From assembly GCF_000688515.1 (NCBI RefSeq), contig NZ_JHZK01000012.1, forward strand, positions 1 to 64,000: 64,000 bases of DNA, read 5' to 3'. Source of the DNA: Afifella pfennigii DSM 17143. Its GTDB lineage: Bacteria > Pseudomonadota > Alphaproteobacteria > Rhizobiales > Afifellaceae. Positions 8,316-18,702 of this stretch are shown in pieces. The position numbers and the translations under genes were made by a program. Numbering within the stretch: position 1 is the first letter of the stretch; the number at the start of each line of letters is the position of its first letter. A model generated the notes under the pieces. It was not told the DNA's origin. It was given only the letters and a program-made list of their open reading frames with translations, and did no database searches.

Positions 8316-9734
8316 ATGCAGAAAGCGAGCCCGGCCACGACGCCGGCTTCTCCTTCCCCTCCCGCCAGACGGGCCGGCTCGCTCAGCCTGCGCCTTGCCG
8401 TCTTCGCCGCAGCCGGCAGCGCGCTCGCCCTCCTTCTTGCCGGCATCCTCTTCGTCTCCCTCTTCCGCGACAGCGTGCAGCGCAATTTCGACGCCCGCCT
8501 CATCGCCATCCACAAGGCGCTGGTCGGCACCGTCGTCGCTTCCGGCGACACGCCCGCGGAGACCGAAATTGCGCTCGGCGAGCCGCGCTTCTCCCTGCCG
8601 CAATCAGGCTGGTACTGGCAGATCCGCGCCATGGAGAGCGGCGAGACGGTGACCGCCTCGCCCTCGCTCTTCGGCGACCGGCTCGCCGTCGGCGATCTGC
8701 CCGATGCGAGCGGGCGGCCGCGGGTGCTGACCTTCACCGGTCCCGGCGGACGCGACCTCAGAGCCGTGGAGCGGCAGATCACCCGCGCCGACGGTACCCG
8801 GCTCGCGGTGCTCGTCGCCGGCGACGCCAGAGCGGTTTTTCGCGACATCTCCCGTTTTGCCACCATCGTCGTCGTGACGCTCGGCCTCTTCGGCGTGCTT
8901 CTCGCCGTCGGGACGGCCTGGCTGGTGCGCTTCGGGCTGAGGCCGCTGCGCGACATGCGCGCCGCGCTGCAGGCGGTCAGGAACGGCGAGCGCACCAGCC
9001 TCGGCGGCGCCTGGCCTGACGAGATCGCGCCGCTGGCGGAGGATCTGGACGCGCTGATTGCCTCCAATCGCGAGATCGTGGAGCGCGGAAGACGCCATGT
9101 CGGCAATCTCGCCCATGCGCTGAAGACGCCGCTCGCCGTCCTGAAGAACGAGGCGGCGATGGAAGACGGCCCATTGGCGGAGCGGGTGAAGGGCCAGGTC
9201 GGGCTGATGCAGGGCCAGATCAGTCATCATCTCGACCGGGCGCGGATCGCCGCGCAGACCAACGTCATCGGCGCGCTGACGCCGGTGGCGCCGGTGGCCG
9301 AGGCGCTGGCGCGGGTGATGCAGAAGGTGCATGGGGCCGGGCGCGATCTTTTGATCACCACCGAGTGTCCGCCGGACTTGACCTTCCGGGGGGAGAAGCA
9401 GGACCTTGAGGAGATGATCGGCAATCTCCTGGACAATGCCTGCAAATGGGCCAAGGGGCGCGTCTCGCTGACAGTGCAGGCGGCGACCGGGCCGCAGACG
9501 CGGCGGGCAAGGCTCGTCATCGCCGATGACGGGCCGGGGCTTTCGCAAGAGGAACGCCGCCAGGTGCTCGCCCGCGGCGCCAGGCTCGACGAGACCAAGC
9601 CCGGCTCCGGCCTCGGTCTTTCCATCGTGGAGGAACTCGCCCGGATCTATGGCGGCGCCCTGACGCTGGAGCGCTCGCCATGGGGCGGGCTGGCCGCCGT
9701 GCTCGACCTGCCGGTGACGGGGCGAGGCGGATGA
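8316..9734 (+). CDS. feuQ: Sensor histidine kinase, FeuQ-like
   Basis: About 472 residues. A first membrane helix (residues ~25-48) and a second (~190-212) enclose a periplasmic sensor domain of ~140 residues; a HAMP-like linker, an H-box LAHALKTPLAVLKNE and a HATPase domain (N-box near NLLDNACKWA, G-boxes DDGPGL and GSGLGLS) follow. The LAHALKTPLA variant is typical of PhoQ/FeuQ-type kinases. A TTG at 8304 overlapping the regulator's stop could add four residues; ATG 8316 is chosen as the more usual codon. It would phosphorylate the upstream regulator in response to an envelope or osmotic signal modulated by the small periplasmic protein. Confidence 0.82.
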   Translation: MQKASPATTPASPSPPARRAGSLSLRLAVFAAAGSALALLLAGILFVSLFRDSVQRNFDARLIAIHKALVGTVVASGDTPAETEIALGEPRFSLPQSGWYWQIRAMESGETVTASPSLFGDRLAVGDLPDASGRPRVLTFTGPGGRDLRAVERQITRADGTRLAVLVAGDARAVFRDISRFATIVVVTLGLFGVLLAVGTAWLVRFGLRPLRDMRAALQAVRNGERTSLGGAWPDEIAPLAEDLDALIASNREIVERGRRHVGNLAHALKTPLAVLKNEAAMEDGPLAERVKGQVGLMQGQISHHLDRARIAAQTNVIGALTPVAPVAEALARVMQKVHGAGRDLLITTECPPDLTFRGEKQDLEEMIGNLLDNACKWAKGRVSLTVQAATGPQTRRARLVIADDGPGLSQEERRQVLARGARLDETKPGSGLGLSIVEELARIYGGALTLERSPWGGLAAVLDLPVTGRGG

Positions 9735-9826
9735 CCCAATTTTCGCCATCCTGCTCTGAAAGGCATCCGGTCGCGTTCACGTCGGGGGCTGCCCCCGCAA
9801 GGGGCTCTTGGGGAAGGGAAGTATCT

Positions 9827-10303
9827 ATGAAAGTCAAAGCGGCGGGTGCTCTTGTCGGCGCCCTCATTCTTGCCGGATGCCAGTCGCAGCCGGGCGCCAT
9901 GGGCGGACGCGAGGTGATCGGCACGGCCGGCGGAGCGCTCGCGGGTGGCATCATCGGCAGCCAGTTCGGCTCCGGCTCGGGCCAGGTGGCGGCAACCGCC
10001 ATCGGCGCACTCGCCGGCGGCCTCATCGGCAACCGCGTCGGCGCCAGCCTCGACGAGCAGGCTCGCCAACAGGCGCTTGCGGCAGAGTATCGCGCGCTGG
10101 AATACGGCCAGCCGGGCCGCCCCGTGGAATGGCGGGCAACCTCGGGCAACTACTACGGCGAGATCGTGCCGGGCCAAGTCTATCAGGTGAATTCCGTTGA
10201 CTGCCGCGATTATGCCCATACGATCTATATTGACGGTACGCCGCAGGTGGCGCGCGGCACGGCCTGTCGTCAGGCCGACGGTACCTGGCGCCCGGTGAGC
10301 TGA
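9827..10303 (+). CDS. Surface-antigen-like lipoprotein with glycine zipper (Rickettsia 17 kDa antigen family)
   Basis: The 158-residue protein begins MKVKAAGALVGALILAGC, a lipoprotein signal with lipobox LAGC and acylated Cys18. A glycine-zipper 2TM domain follows (residues ~30-68: GTAGGALAGGIIG and IGALAGGLIGNRVG). The C-terminal half contains PVEWRATSGNYYGEI and a pair of Cys, typical of RT0821/Lpp0805-like surface proteins. Probably anchored in the outer membrane. Start at ATG 9827 is set by the signal sequence; GGGAAGGGAAG at 9811-9821 is the ribosome-binding site. The gene stands alone between the sensor kinase and the ccm operon. Confidence 0.83.
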   Translation: MKVKAAGALVGALILAGCQSQPGAMGGREVIGTAGGALAGGIIGSQFGSGSGQVAATAIGALAGGLIGNRVGASLDEQARQQALAAEYRALEYGQPGRPVEWRATSGNYYGEIVPGQVYQVNSVDCRDYAHTIYIDGTPQVARGTACRQADGTWRPVS

Positions 10304-10455
10304 GGCTTTGACCGGTTGCGGGGCGCATGCCGTGGAACGAATATCGGGGGGATAGCCTGCGGGGCGCGTCGTTTCGGCGCGGCAGGCAGGCTCGCACATT
10401 GCCGACAGGCTTTGGGACCCATACATCTCCCCGTGGGTTAAGGGCTTGAAGGCGC

Positions 10456-11709
10456 ATGCTTCTCTGGTTGGCAATTGCAGTACTCACCGCCGTGGCGATC
10501 CTGGCGGTACTCGTTCCGTTGTCCCGGGAGGCCAAGACGGTCGCTCCCGGTGCCGCCGAGGATGCGGCCGTCTATCGCCGTCAACTCACCGAGCTTGAAC
10601 GCGAGCGCGAGGCCGGCCGCATCGGCAAGGAAGAGGCGGAGGCGGCGCGCGCGGAAATCGCACGCCGGCTGCTGGCCGCGGAGCGGGAGGCGGAGCCCGC
10701 GGCCGACCGCAAGGGCGGGCTGTGGCGCCGCCGCGCCACCGCGATCGTGGCGCTCACCGGCATCCCCGCCGTCGCGCTTGCGTTTTATATGGCGCAGGGC
10801 TCGCCCGGCATGCCCGATCAGCCCTTGCAGGCGCGGCTCGGCACGCCGAGCGGGGAGAACATCTCGCTGCTGGTCGCGCGCACGGAAGAATATCTTTCCC
10901 GCAACCCCGATGACGGCCAAGGCTGGGAAATCCTCGCCCCGGTCTATATGCGTCTCGGCCGGCCGCGGGACGCGGCCCGCGCCTATGAGAACGCCATCCG
11001 GGTCTTGGGCTCCAGCACCGAACGCCAGACCAATCTCGGCGACGCGCTGGTGATGGCGGCCGGCGGGGTCGTCACGGAGGAGGCGCGCGGCGCCTTCCAG
11101 GCGGCCATCGAGGCGGCGAAAGCGAGCGAGGAGGGTGCGCCGGAGGCGCGTTTCTATCTGGCGCTCGCCAAGCAACAGGAAGGCGACGTGGCCGCCGCCG
11201 TGAAGGAACTGCGGGAGCTGCTGGAAGGCGCGCCCGCCGACGCGCCGTGGCGCGAGGCCGTGCAGGAGACGATTGCCCGGTTGGCGGGAGCCCAGAACGA
11301 GGCGGCGGCGGCGCTGTTCCAGAGCCCGGAGCCGCAGGTCGGCCCGGTGGCGCGCAGCTTGCCGGAGACGCATCCTGAGGTCGGCTCCCCCGCCCCCGCC
11401 CCCGCCCCCGCCGCCGGCGGCCCGAGCGAGGAGGAAGTCGCCGCGGCCGCGGAAATGGCGCCTGAAGATCGCATGGCGATGATCGAAGGCATGGTGGAGA
11501 ATCTGGCGAGCCGGCTTGAGGAACAGCCGGACGACGCTGAAGGCTGGCTGAAGCTGGTGCGCTCCTATGCGGTGCTGGGGCGCAAGCAGGACGCGGTGGA
11601 GGCGGTTCGCTCGGCGCTGTCGTCGGTCTCCGATCAGGGCGGACGCCGCGAAATCGCTCAACTTGCCACCGATCTTGGTCTGCCGGGGATGGAGGAACTT
11701 TCGCAATGA
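10456..11709 (+). CDS. ccmI: Cytochrome c maturation protein CcmI
   Basis: The 417-residue protein starts with a membrane helix ([21 protein letters not shown]), a coiled cytoplasmic-type segment rich in Glu/Arg (~30-75), and a second helix (~92-110), then a periplasmic TPR region ([25 protein letters not shown]) that presents apocytochrome c to the haem ligation machinery. An Ala/Pro-rich linker around 310-325 separates a second TPR block. First gene of ccmI-ccmE-ccmF-ccmH (cycHJKL), whose genes overlap by four bases each. Confidence 0.92.
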   Translation: MLLWLAIAVLTAVAILAVLVPLSREAKTVAPGAAEDAAVYRRQLTELEREREAGRIGKEEAEAARAEIARRLLAAEREAEPAADRKGGLWRRRATAIVALTGIPAVALAFYMAQGSPGMPDQPLQARLGTPSGENISLLVARTEEYLSRNPDDGQGWEILAPVYMRLGRPRDAARAYENAIRVLGSSTERQTNLGDALVMAAGGVVTEEARGAFQAAIEAAKASEEGAPEARFYLALAKQQEGDVAAAVKELRELLEGAPADAPWREAVQETIARLAGAQNEAAAALFQSPEPQVGPVARSLPETHPEVGSPAPAPAPAAGGPSEEEVAAAAEMAPEDRMAMIEGMVENLASRLEEQPDDAEGWLKLVRSYAVLGRKQDAVEAVRSALSSVSDQGGRREIAQLATDLGLPGMEELSQ

Positions 11710-12173
11710 CACGCAAACAGCGTCGCCTGTCGCTGATCGGCGGAGCCGGCCTGGTTCTGGCGTTCGCCTTCGGCCTCGTCACCTACGCCCTCAACGACCA
11801 GATCGTCTTCTTCTACGCTCCGAGCGACGTGAAGGAGAAGGGCGTGGAGCCCGGCTCGCGCATCCGCCTCGGCGGGCTGGTGGAGGAAGGCTCCCTGAAG
11901 CGCGAAAGAGACGGCGCCGTGTTCTTCTCCATCACCGATACGGCCAATGTCGTGCCGGTCCAGTATACGGGCATCCTGCCGGACCTCTTCCGCGAGGGGC
12001 AGGGCGTCGTCGCGGAGGGACGCTTCGATGCGAGCGGCGCCTTCACCGCCGACAACGTGCTTGCCAAGCATGACGAGAACTACATGCCGCCGGAGGTCGC
12101 CGACGCGCTGAAGAAGCAGGGCGTGTGGCAGCACGGCGAGGAGAGCAGTCTGCAGGAAGGCATGGTCCAGTGA
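11706..12173 (+). CDS. ccmE: Haem chaperone CcmE
   Basis: The 155-residue protein has an N-terminal membrane anchor (residues ~9-28) and the OB-fold haem-chaperone domain. The covalent haem-binding His and neighbouring Tyr appear in [13 protein letters not shown] (around residues 118-130). It receives haem from CcmC and passes it to CcmF. Starts in an ATGA overlap with ccmI and ends in a GTGA overlap with ccmF. Length and motifs are normal for the family. Confidence 0.95.
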   Translation: MTRKQRRLSLIGGAGLVLAFAFGLVTYALNDQIVFFYAPSDVKEKGVEPGSRIRLGGLVEEGSLKRERDGAVFFSITDTANVVPVQYTGILPDLFREGQGVVAEGRFDASGAFTADNVLAKHDENYMPPEVADALKKQGVWQHGEESSLQEGMVQ

Positions 12174-14182
12174 GCGGCTTCTTCTCCATCGCCGAACTCG
12201 GCCATTACGCTCTCGTCCTTGCGCTCGCCCTCTCCCTCATCCAGTCGACCGTGCCTTTGTGGGGCGCGGCGGCACGCGATTCGCGCCTCATCCGCGTCGG
12301 CTCGGCGACCTCCATCACCACGCTCTTCTTCGTCGGCCTGTCCTTCGCGGCGCTCGTCTACGCCTATGTGATCTCCGACTTCTCGGTGGAGAATGTGTGG
12401 GCGAATTCGCATTCGGCCAAGCCGATGCTCTACAAAGTGACCGGGGTTTGGGGGAACCACGAAGGCTCCATGCTCCTATGGGTCCTGATCCTCGCCCTTT
12501 TCGGCGGCCTCGTCGCCATGTTCGGCGGCAATCTGCCGGAGACGCTGAAAGCGCGCGTCCTGGCCGTGCAGGCCTGGGTCGCCTCCGCCTTCCTGCTGTT
12601 CATCCTTTTCACGTCCAACCCGTTCATCCGGCTGGATCCGACGCCGGGGGAGGGCCAGGACCTCAACCCGATCCTGCAGGATATCGGTCTGGCCGTGCAT
12701 CCGCCGCTCCTCTATCTCGGCTATGTCGGCTTCTCCATCGCCTTCTCCTTCGCCGTCGCGGCGCTGATAGAGGGCCGGGTCGACGCCGCCTGGGCGCGTT
12801 GGGTGCGGCCGTGGACGCTGACGGCCTGGCTGTTCCTGACGCTCGGCATCTCCATGGGCTCCTACTGGGCCTATTACGAGCTCGGCTGGGGCGGCTGGTG
12901 GTTCTGGGACCCGGTGGAGAACGCCTCCTTCATGCCCTGGTTGTCGGGCACGGCGCTTCTGCATTCGGCCATCGTCATGGAAAAGCGCGGCGCGCTGAAA
13001 ATCTGGACGGTGCTCCTGGCCATCCTCACCTTCTCCCTGTCGCTGCTCGGCACCTTCCTGGTGCGCTCCGGCGTGCTGACGTCGGTCCACGCCTTCGCCA
13101 CCGATCCGACGCGCGGCGTTTTCATCCTGATGATCCTGGTCCTGTTCATCGGCGGCTCGCTGGCGCTCTTCGCCTGGCGGGCGCCGAGCCTGAAACAGGG
13201 CGGGCTGTTCGCGCCGATCAGCCGCGAAGGGGCGCTGTTGTTCAACAACCTCTTCCTGGTGGCGGCGACGGCGACGGTGTTCGTCGGCACGCTCTATCCG
13301 CTGGCGCTGGAGGCGGTGACGGAGGAGAAGATCACCGTCGGCGCGCCCTTCTACAATCTCACCTTCGTGCCGCTGATGATCCCTCTCCTTCTGGCGGTGC
13401 CCTACGGGCCGATGCTGGCCTGGAAGCGCGGCGACCTCATCGGCGCTTCGCAGCGGCTGGGCGTGGCGATGGGCGTCACGCTTCTGGCGGTGGTGGTGAC
13501 GCTGGTCTTCACCGGCACGGAAGGCGTCCTGCCGGCGCTCGGCATCGGCCTCGGCATCTGGCTGATCGTCGGCGCGCTCAACGAGCTCGCCGACCGCTCC
13601 GGCCTGACGCGCGGCGCCGGGCGGCACGCCCTGTCGCGCTTCATGGGGCTGCCGCGCAGCGCCTTCGCCACGGCGATCGCCCATGCCGGCCTCGGCGTGA
13701 CGGTGATCGGCATCGTCTCCACAACCTCCTACCAGATCGAGACGATCCGCTCTCTGGAGACGGGAGAATCGCTGCAGGCGGGCGCCTATACCATCACCTA
13801 TCAGGATTTCATCCCGCAGACCGGGCCGAATTACCGCGAGGACGTCTTCCGCCTCCAAGTATCCAAGGATGGCGAGGATCTGATGACCGTGGCGCCGACC
13901 AAGCGCTTCTACGACGCCAGACAGATGGCGACCACGGAGGCGGCGATTGAGACCTTCTGGTTCTCGCAGCTCTACCTGTCGATCGGCGAGCCGCAAGAGG
14001 ATGGCGGGGTGACGGTGCGTGCCTATTACAAGCCGCTGGTGACGCTGATCTGGATCGGCTCGCTGTTCATGGCGGCGGGCGGCCTTGTCTCGCTCACCGA
14101 CCGGCGCTTCCGGGTCGGCGCGGCCAAGCCGGCCAAGGTACGCTTGGCGAAGAAACCCCGCACGGCGGAGGCAGGGGCATGA
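12170..14182 (+). CDS. ccmF: Haem lyase subunit CcmF
   Basis: A 670-residue polytopic membrane protein with the tryptophan-rich haem-handling motif [18 protein letters not shown] near residues 242-259 and conserved His residues in periplasmic loops ([26 protein letters not shown]). It ligates haem to the CXXCH motif of apocytochromes with CcmH and CcmI. The start is GTG at 12170, overlapping the ccmE stop (GTGA); this gives [18 protein letters not shown], matching the family N-terminus. An upstream in-frame ATG at 12125 lies inside ccmE and is not needed. Confidence 0.95.
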   Translation: MSGFFSIAELGHYALVLALALSLIQSTVPLWGAAARDSRLIRVGSATSITTLFFVGLSFAALVYAYVISDFSVENVWANSHSAKPMLYKVTGVWGNHEGSMLLWVLILALFGGLVAMFGGNLPETLKARVLAVQAWVASAFLLFILFTSNPFIRLDPTPGEGQDLNPILQDIGLAVHPPLLYLGYVGFSIAFSFAVAALIEGRVDAAWARWVRPWTLTAWLFLTLGISMGSYWAYYELGWGGWWFWDPVENASFMPWLSGTALLHSAIVMEKRGALKIWTVLLAILTFSLSLLGTFLVRSGVLTSVHAFATDPTRGVFILMILVLFIGGSLALFAWRAPSLKQGGLFAPISREGALLFNNLFLVAATATVFVGTLYPLALEAVTEEKITVGAPFYNLTFVPLMIPLLLAVPYGPMLAWKRGDLIGASQRLGVAMGVTLLAVVVTLVFTGTEGVLPALGIGLGIWLIVGALNELADRSGLTRGAGRHALSRFMGLPRSAFATAIAHAGLGVTVIGIVSTTSYQIETIRSLETGESLQAGAYTITYQDFIPQTGPNYREDVFRLQVSKDGEDLMTVAPTKRFYDARQMATTEAAIETFWFSQLYLSIGEPQEDGGVTVRAYYKPLVTLIWIGSLFMAAGGLVSLTDRRFRVGAAKPAKVRLAKKPRTAEAGA

Positions 14183-14679
14183 AGCGGCTGTGGATCCCCT
14201 TCCTTCTGGCGCTCGGGCTTGTCGCCTTCGCGCCGGCCGGTCAGCTCGCCGGCGTGTCCACCCCGGCGCATGCCGTGGAGCCGGACGAGATGCTCGACGA
14301 CCCGAAGCTTGAGGCGCGGGCGCGCGAGATCTCGGCGGGGCTGCGCTGCCTTGTCTGCCAGAACCAGTCGATCGACGATTCCAACGCCGAGCTCGCCAAG
14401 GATCTGCGCGTTCTGGTGCGCGAGAGGCTGGTGGAGGGCGACAGCAACGCGGAGGTGCGGCAATATCTCGTCGACCGCTACGGCGAGTTCGTGCTCTTGC
14501 GCCCGGTCCTCGATGCGGAAAACCTGCTTCTTTGGGTGACGCCGGTGCTGGCGCTCCTCGTCGGCGCCTTCATCGTGCGGCGGCGTTTCCGCCAGAACGC
14601 GAGCGCAACGGAGCCGCGGCTTTCGCCCGAAGAGGAAGCAGAGCTTGCAAGCGTTCTGAAGAAAGACCCGGCCGAATAG
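14179..14679 (+). CDS. ccmH: Cytochrome c maturation protein CcmH
   Basis: The 166-residue protein has a signal peptide (~1-30), the redox-active LRCLVCQNQSIDDSNA motif (CXXC), the three-helix periplasmic domain ending RYGEFVLLRP, and a C-terminal membrane helix (LLLWVTPVLALLVGAFIV). It keeps apocytochrome cysteines reduced for haem attachment. Last gene of the ccm unit, coupled to ccmF by ATGA. About 196 bases separate it from degP. Confidence 0.95.
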   Translation: MKRLWIPFLLALGLVAFAPAGQLAGVSTPAHAVEPDEMLDDPKLEARAREISAGLRCLVCQNQSIDDSNAELAKDLRVLVRERLVEGDSNAEVRQYLVDRYGEFVLLRPVLDAENLLLWVTPVLALLVGAFIVRRRFRQNASATEPRLSPEEEAELASVLKKDPAE

Positions 14680-14875
14680 ACAGTTTTTCCGAGCAGTCGG
14701 ACAAAATTACCAACATTTAATTCCCAAGCCACTGCGCGGTAAGCTGACGCTACCTATTTGTTGGGATGCAGCAGGAAGCTCCCCGTTGCCCCCTATGCGC
14801 CTGCTGCGACCTCCAGTCCGCTCCGCGACCCCCCGCGGGGCGGACTTAAGCGAATGCCTGGAGAGAGAGAACAGC

Positions 14876-16384
14876 ATGACGAATAGTAGTAACGGTCGTA
14901 CCAGGACCAAGAGGTTCCGCAATGCGCTCCTTGCGAGCGCCCTCACCCTGGGAGCCGTCGGCGCGGCAGCCTCTGGCGCCATCCTCAGCGACACCAAGCC
15001 CGTCCTTGCCCAGCAAGTGGAAGTGGAGGTGCAAGGCCCGCGCGATTTCACCCAGCTGGTGCAGCGGGTGAAGCCGGCCGTCGTCTCGGTGCGCGTCAAG
15101 TCGAAGGTCGATCCGGTCGATTTCCGCGGTCACGGCTTCGACATGCCGAACCTGCCGGACGACAATCCCCTCAACGAATTCTTCAAGCGCTTCGGTCCGC
15201 GCTTCGACGATGACGGCGACCGCCCGCGGCGCAGCCCGCATCCGCGCTTCGGCATGAGCCAGGGCTCCGGCTTCTTCATCTCCGAGGACGGCTACATCGT
15301 CACCAACGACCATGTCGTCGACGACGCCTCGGAAGTGACCGTGGTGATGGAAGGCGGCAAGGAACTGACCGCCAAAGTCGTGGGCGTCGACGACCGTACG
15401 GATCTTGCCCTGCTTAAGGTGGAGGGCGACGGCTACACCTATGTGCCGCTCGCCAACGAGAAACCGCTGATCGGCCAGTGGGTGGTCGCGGTCGGAAATC
15501 CCTTCGGCCTCGGCGGCACGGTGACGGCCGGCATCGTCTCGGCCGACGGCCGCGACATCGGCGCCGGCCCCTATGACGATTTCATCCAGATCGACGCGCC
15601 GGTGAACCGCGGCAATTCCGGCGGCCCGACCTTCAACATGAAGGGCGAGGTCGTGGGCGTGAACACGGCGATCTTCTCGCCGTCGGGCGGCAATATCGGC
15701 ATCGCCTTCGCCATCCCCGCCACGGTGGTCTCCGATGTCGTCGCCGAACTGCGCGAGGACGGCACGGTGACCCGCGGCTGGCTCGGCGTGCAGATCCAGC
15801 CGGTGACGGAGGACATCGCCGAGGGCCTTGGCATCTCTTCCACGGAGGGCGCCCTCGTCGCCGATCCGCAGGAAGGCGGCCCGGCGAGGGCCGCCGGCAT
15901 CAAGGCCGGCGACATCATCACCGAGGTCGACGGCAATGCCGTGGACGGCCCGCGCCAGCTCGCGCGCATGATCGCCGCCTACGATCCGGATACGGAAGTG
16001 GAGCTGACGGTCCTGCGGGGCGGTGAGGAAGAGAAGCTTACCGTCACGCTCGGCAAGCTCGGCAAGCAGGTGGCTTCCCTCGACAACCAGGGCGGCGAGG
16101 ATGCCGACGCAACGAGCCTTGCCGGGCTCGGCCTGTCGGTGGAGCCGAACCAGGGCGGCGAGGGCGTCGTCGTGGTCGATGTCAAGCCGGGAAGCGCCGC
16201 CGACCAGAAGGGCATCGCCGCAGGCGATGTCATCCTCTCCGCCGGCGGCGAAGAGGTGCGCAGCGGCGGCGAACTGGAAGACCGGATCGCCAAGGTCAAG
16301 GGCGCCGGCCGCAAGGCCGTGCTGATGCAGGTGGAGCGTAACGGCAATCCGCGCTTCGTCGCCGTGCCGACCGACCGCAGCTAA
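14876..16384 (+). CDS. degP: Periplasmic serine protease/chaperone of the DegP/HtrA (Do) family
   Basis: The 502-residue protein begins with a basic N-region and signal peptide (LLASALTLGAVGAAASG). The trypsin-like domain carries His in VTNDHVVDD (~146), Asp in VDDRTDLALL (~176) and Ser in GNSGGP (~247). Two PDZ domains follow (~290-380 with RGWLGVQIQ, and ~410-495). It degrades or refolds misfolded envelope proteins. Start at ATG 14876 is supported by GGAGAGAGAGA immediately upstream. The gene lies directly ahead of a two-component system, a conserved order in rhizobia. Confidence 0.93.
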   Translation: MTNSSNGRTRTKRFRNALLASALTLGAVGAAASGAILSDTKPVLAQQVEVEVQGPRDFTQLVQRVKPAVVSVRVKSKVDPVDFRGHGFDMPNLPDDNPLNEFFKRFGPRFDDDGDRPRRSPHPRFGMSQGSGFFISEDGYIVTNDHVVDDASEVTVVMEGGKELTAKVVGVDDRTDLALLKVEGDGYTYVPLANEKPLIGQWVVAVGNPFGLGGTVTAGIVSADGRDIGAGPYDDFIQIDAPVNRGNSGGPTFNMKGEVVGVNTAIFSPSGGNIGIAFAIPATVVSDVVAELREDGTVTRGWLGVQIQPVTEDIAEGLGISSTEGALVADPQEGGPARAAGIKAGDIITEVDGNAVDGPRQLARMIAAYDPDTEVELTVLRGGEEEKLTVTLGKLGKQVASLDNQGGEDADATSLAGLGLSVEPNQGGEGVVVVDVKPGSAADQKGIAAGDVILSAGGEEVRSGGELEDRIAKVKGAGRKAVLMQVERNGNPRFVAVPTDRS

Positions 16385-16562
16385 GCTCGCAGCGGGGCCG
16401 CCAACGCGAAAGATGCGGCCGCCCCGCCTTCAGTATCGGCGCCCGGCCGGTTAAAGTCGCCCCCACCGCCGGCGTCGAGGAGCGGCGGATCGCCCCGCGG
16501 TCCGCCGCTTTGCGTTTGAAGAAGGCCTCGGCAAGGGGCGGGGGCAGGTGAAGGATGTTCGT

Positions 16563-17240
16563 ATGCGTATCCTGGTGATCGAGGACGATCAGGAGACAGC
16601 CGCCTATCTCGTCAAGGCGCTGAAAGAGGCCGGCCATATCGCCGATCTTGCCCGCGACGGCGAGGCGGGCTTCGCCATGGCGTCGTCGGAGAGCTACGAC
16701 GTTCTCGTCGTCGACCGCATGCTGCCCAAGCGCGACGGGCTGTCGGTGATCTCGGAGCTGCGGGGCAACGGCGATCGCACACCGGTTCTCATCCTTTCCG
16801 CCCTCGGCCAGGTGGACGACCGGGTGAAGGGATTGCGCTCGGGCGGCGACGATTATCTGGCCAAGCCCTATGCCTTCTCCGAGCTTCTGGCCCGCATCGA
16901 GGTGCTGGCGCGGCGCAATACGCCGGCGGAGGCCGATACGCGCTACCGCGTCGGCGATTTGGAACTCGACCGGCTGTCGCGCCACGTCTCCCGCGACGGC
17001 GAAACCATCTTCCTGCAGCCGCGCGAATTCCGCCTTCTGGAATATCTGATGAAGAACGCCGGCACGGTGGTGACGCGCACCATGCTCCTGGAGAATGTCT
17101 GGGACTACCATTTCGACCCCCAGACCAACGTCATCGACGTGCATATCTCGCGGCTGCGGGGCAAGATCGACAAGAATTTCGACCGGCAGCTCCTCCATAC
17201 GGTGCGCGGGGCGGGATACGTCATTCGCGACGATGCCTAA
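16563..17240 (+). CDS. OmpR-family response regulator
   Basis: The 225-residue regulator has a receiver domain with acidic pair in VIEDDQ, phosphoacceptor Asp51 in VLVVDRMLP and Lys in AKPYAF, then a winged-helix DNA-binding domain ending VRGAGYVIRDDA. ATG 16563 gives the canonical MRILVIEDD start; a GTG at 16548 could add five residues. It overlaps the kinase gene by eight bases. Context behind degP suggests an envelope or metal-stress regulator; the exact stimulus is not visible. Confidence 0.9.
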   Translation: MRILVIEDDQETAAYLVKALKEAGHIADLARDGEAGFAMASSESYDVLVVDRMLPKRDGLSVISELRGNGDRTPVLILSALGQVDDRVKGLRSGGDDYLAKPYAFSELLARIEVLARRNTPAEADTRYRVGDLELDRLSRHVSRDGETIFLQPREFRLLEYLMKNAGTVVTRTMLLENVWDYHFDPQTNVIDVHISRLRGKIDKNFDRQLLHTVRGAGYVIRDDA

Positions 17241-18702
17241 ATCAGGCGCGAGGCCGGCACGTCTCAGGCTGCTACGCACAACCGCCTTCAAGCTGGCGGC
17301 GGTGTATCTCGCCGTCTTCGCCGTTTTCGCCGCCTTCCTCATCTTCTACATCGCTAAGAACACCACGCAGCTCATCACCGCGCAGGTCGCGGAGGCAGTC
17401 GACGAGGAAGTCAAGGATCTGGCGCGCCATTTCGATGTCGGCGGCATCGGCCGGCTGGCGCGGGTCATCGACCGGCGCAGCCGCCAGCCGGGGGCGAGCC
17501 TTTACGTCGTCGTCACGCCCGCTGGCGACATCCTCGTCGGCAATGTCGCCGCCGTGCCGCCGGAAGTGCTGGAAAGCCAGAGTTCGGCGTTGAGGCCCAT
17601 TCCCTATAGCCGGCTCGATGAAGAGGGTGAGGCCGGCGAGCATGTGGCGCTGGCGCGGGTCTTCGCCATGCCGGGCGGCTTCCGCCTGCTGGTCGGGCGC
17701 GATATCGGCGAGCGCCAGCACTTCGTCGCCGTCATCCGCCAGGCGCTGTTCCTCACCGTCGGGCTGATGGTGGTGCTCGGCCTGGCGAGCTGGATCTTCG
17801 TCTCGCGCCGCGTCCTGAAGCGGATCGACTCCATCTCCGCGACGAGCCGCCAGATCATGAGCGGCGACCTTTCGGGACGGCTGGAAGTCACCGGAACGGC
17901 CGACGAATTCGACCGGCTGGCCGTCAGCCTCAACGCCATGCTGGCGCGCATCGAAGCGCTGATGGCGGGGCTGAAACAAGTCTCCGACAACATCGCCCAC
18001 GACCTGAAGACGCCGCTGACGCGCATGCGCAGCCGTGTGGAGCAGGCGCTGGCGCGGGCGGAGGATGTGGAGCAATGCAAGGACACGCTGGCGGCGACGC
18101 TGGAGGACGCCGACCAGCTTATCCGGACCTTCGACGCGCTGTTGATGATCGCGCGCACGGAAGCCGGCTCTTCCGGGCTCGCCTTCGCCAAGACGGATGC
18201 GGCGGCCATCGTCGCCGACATGGTGGAGCTCTACGAGCCGGTGGCGGAGGAGGCCGGCGTGACGCTCGCCGCCGAGCCGCAAGAGGGACCGGTCGCCTTC
18301 ATCGGCAACCGCGAGCTCGTCAGCCAGGCCATCGCCAATCTGGTCGACAACGCCATCAAGCATGCCAGCGAGGTGGAGGAGCCGCGCGTGACGATCAGCC
18401 TCTGCCGCGTCGAGGGCGCGCTGGAAGTGGCCGTCAGCGATAACGGGCCGGGCATTCCCGAAGCCGACCGCGCCCGTGTCGTGGAGCGCTTCGTGCGCCT
18501 CGACGAGAGCCGCAGCCGGCCCGGCTTCGGCCTCGGCCTGTCGCTGGTGGCGGCCGTCGCCAAGCTGCATGAGGGGCATTTGCGGTTGGAAGACGCCGCG
18601 CCGGGCCTTAGAGCTGTGCTGGTTTTACCGGAGCAGGAAGAGCCCGAGAATGAGCCAGACGCCGCTCAGGGAAAGACTGACGCCGCTGCCGCGCTCGCCT
18701 GA
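17233..18702 (+). CDS. HAMP-containing sensor histidine kinase
   Basis: About 489 residues. Membrane helices at ~23-44 and ~176-196 flank a periplasmic domain of ~130 residues. A HAMP domain (SRRVLKRIDSISATSRQIM), H-box SDNIAHDLKTPLTRMRSRVE and a HATPase domain (N-box NLVDNAIKHA, G-boxes SDNGPGIP and GFGLGLSLV) follow. It is the cognate partner of the upstream regulator (eight-base overlap). Its 3' end overlaps the glnE start region by about 53 bases in another frame. Confidence 0.9.
   Translation: MPKSGARPARLRLLRTTAFKLAAVYLAVFAVFAAFLIFYIAKNTTQLITAQVAEAVDEEVKDLARHFDVGGIGRLARVIDRRSRQPGASLYVVVTPAGDILVGNVAAVPPEVLESQSSALRPIPYSRLDEEGEAGEHVALARVFAMPGGFRLLVGRDIGERQHFVAVIRQALFLTVGLMVVLGLASWIFVSRRVLKRIDSISATSRQIMSGDLSGRLEVTGTADEFDRLAVSLNAMLARIEALMAGLKQVSDNIAHDLKTPLTRMRSRVEQALARAEDVEQCKDTLAATLEDADQLIRTFDALLMIARTEAGSSGLAFAKTDAAAIVADMVELYEPVAEEAGVTLAAEPQEGPVAFIGNRELVSQAIANLVDNAIKHASEVEEPRVTISLCRVEGALEVAVSDNGPGIPEADRARVVERFVRLDESRSRPGFGLGLSLVAAVAKLHEGHLRLEDAAPGLRAVLVLPEQEEPENEPDAAQGKTDAAAALA

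Noticed and set aside
16391-16428. GC-rich inverted repeat behind degP as terminator
   Set aside because: Pairing needs a bulge and there is no T-run, so support is too weak.
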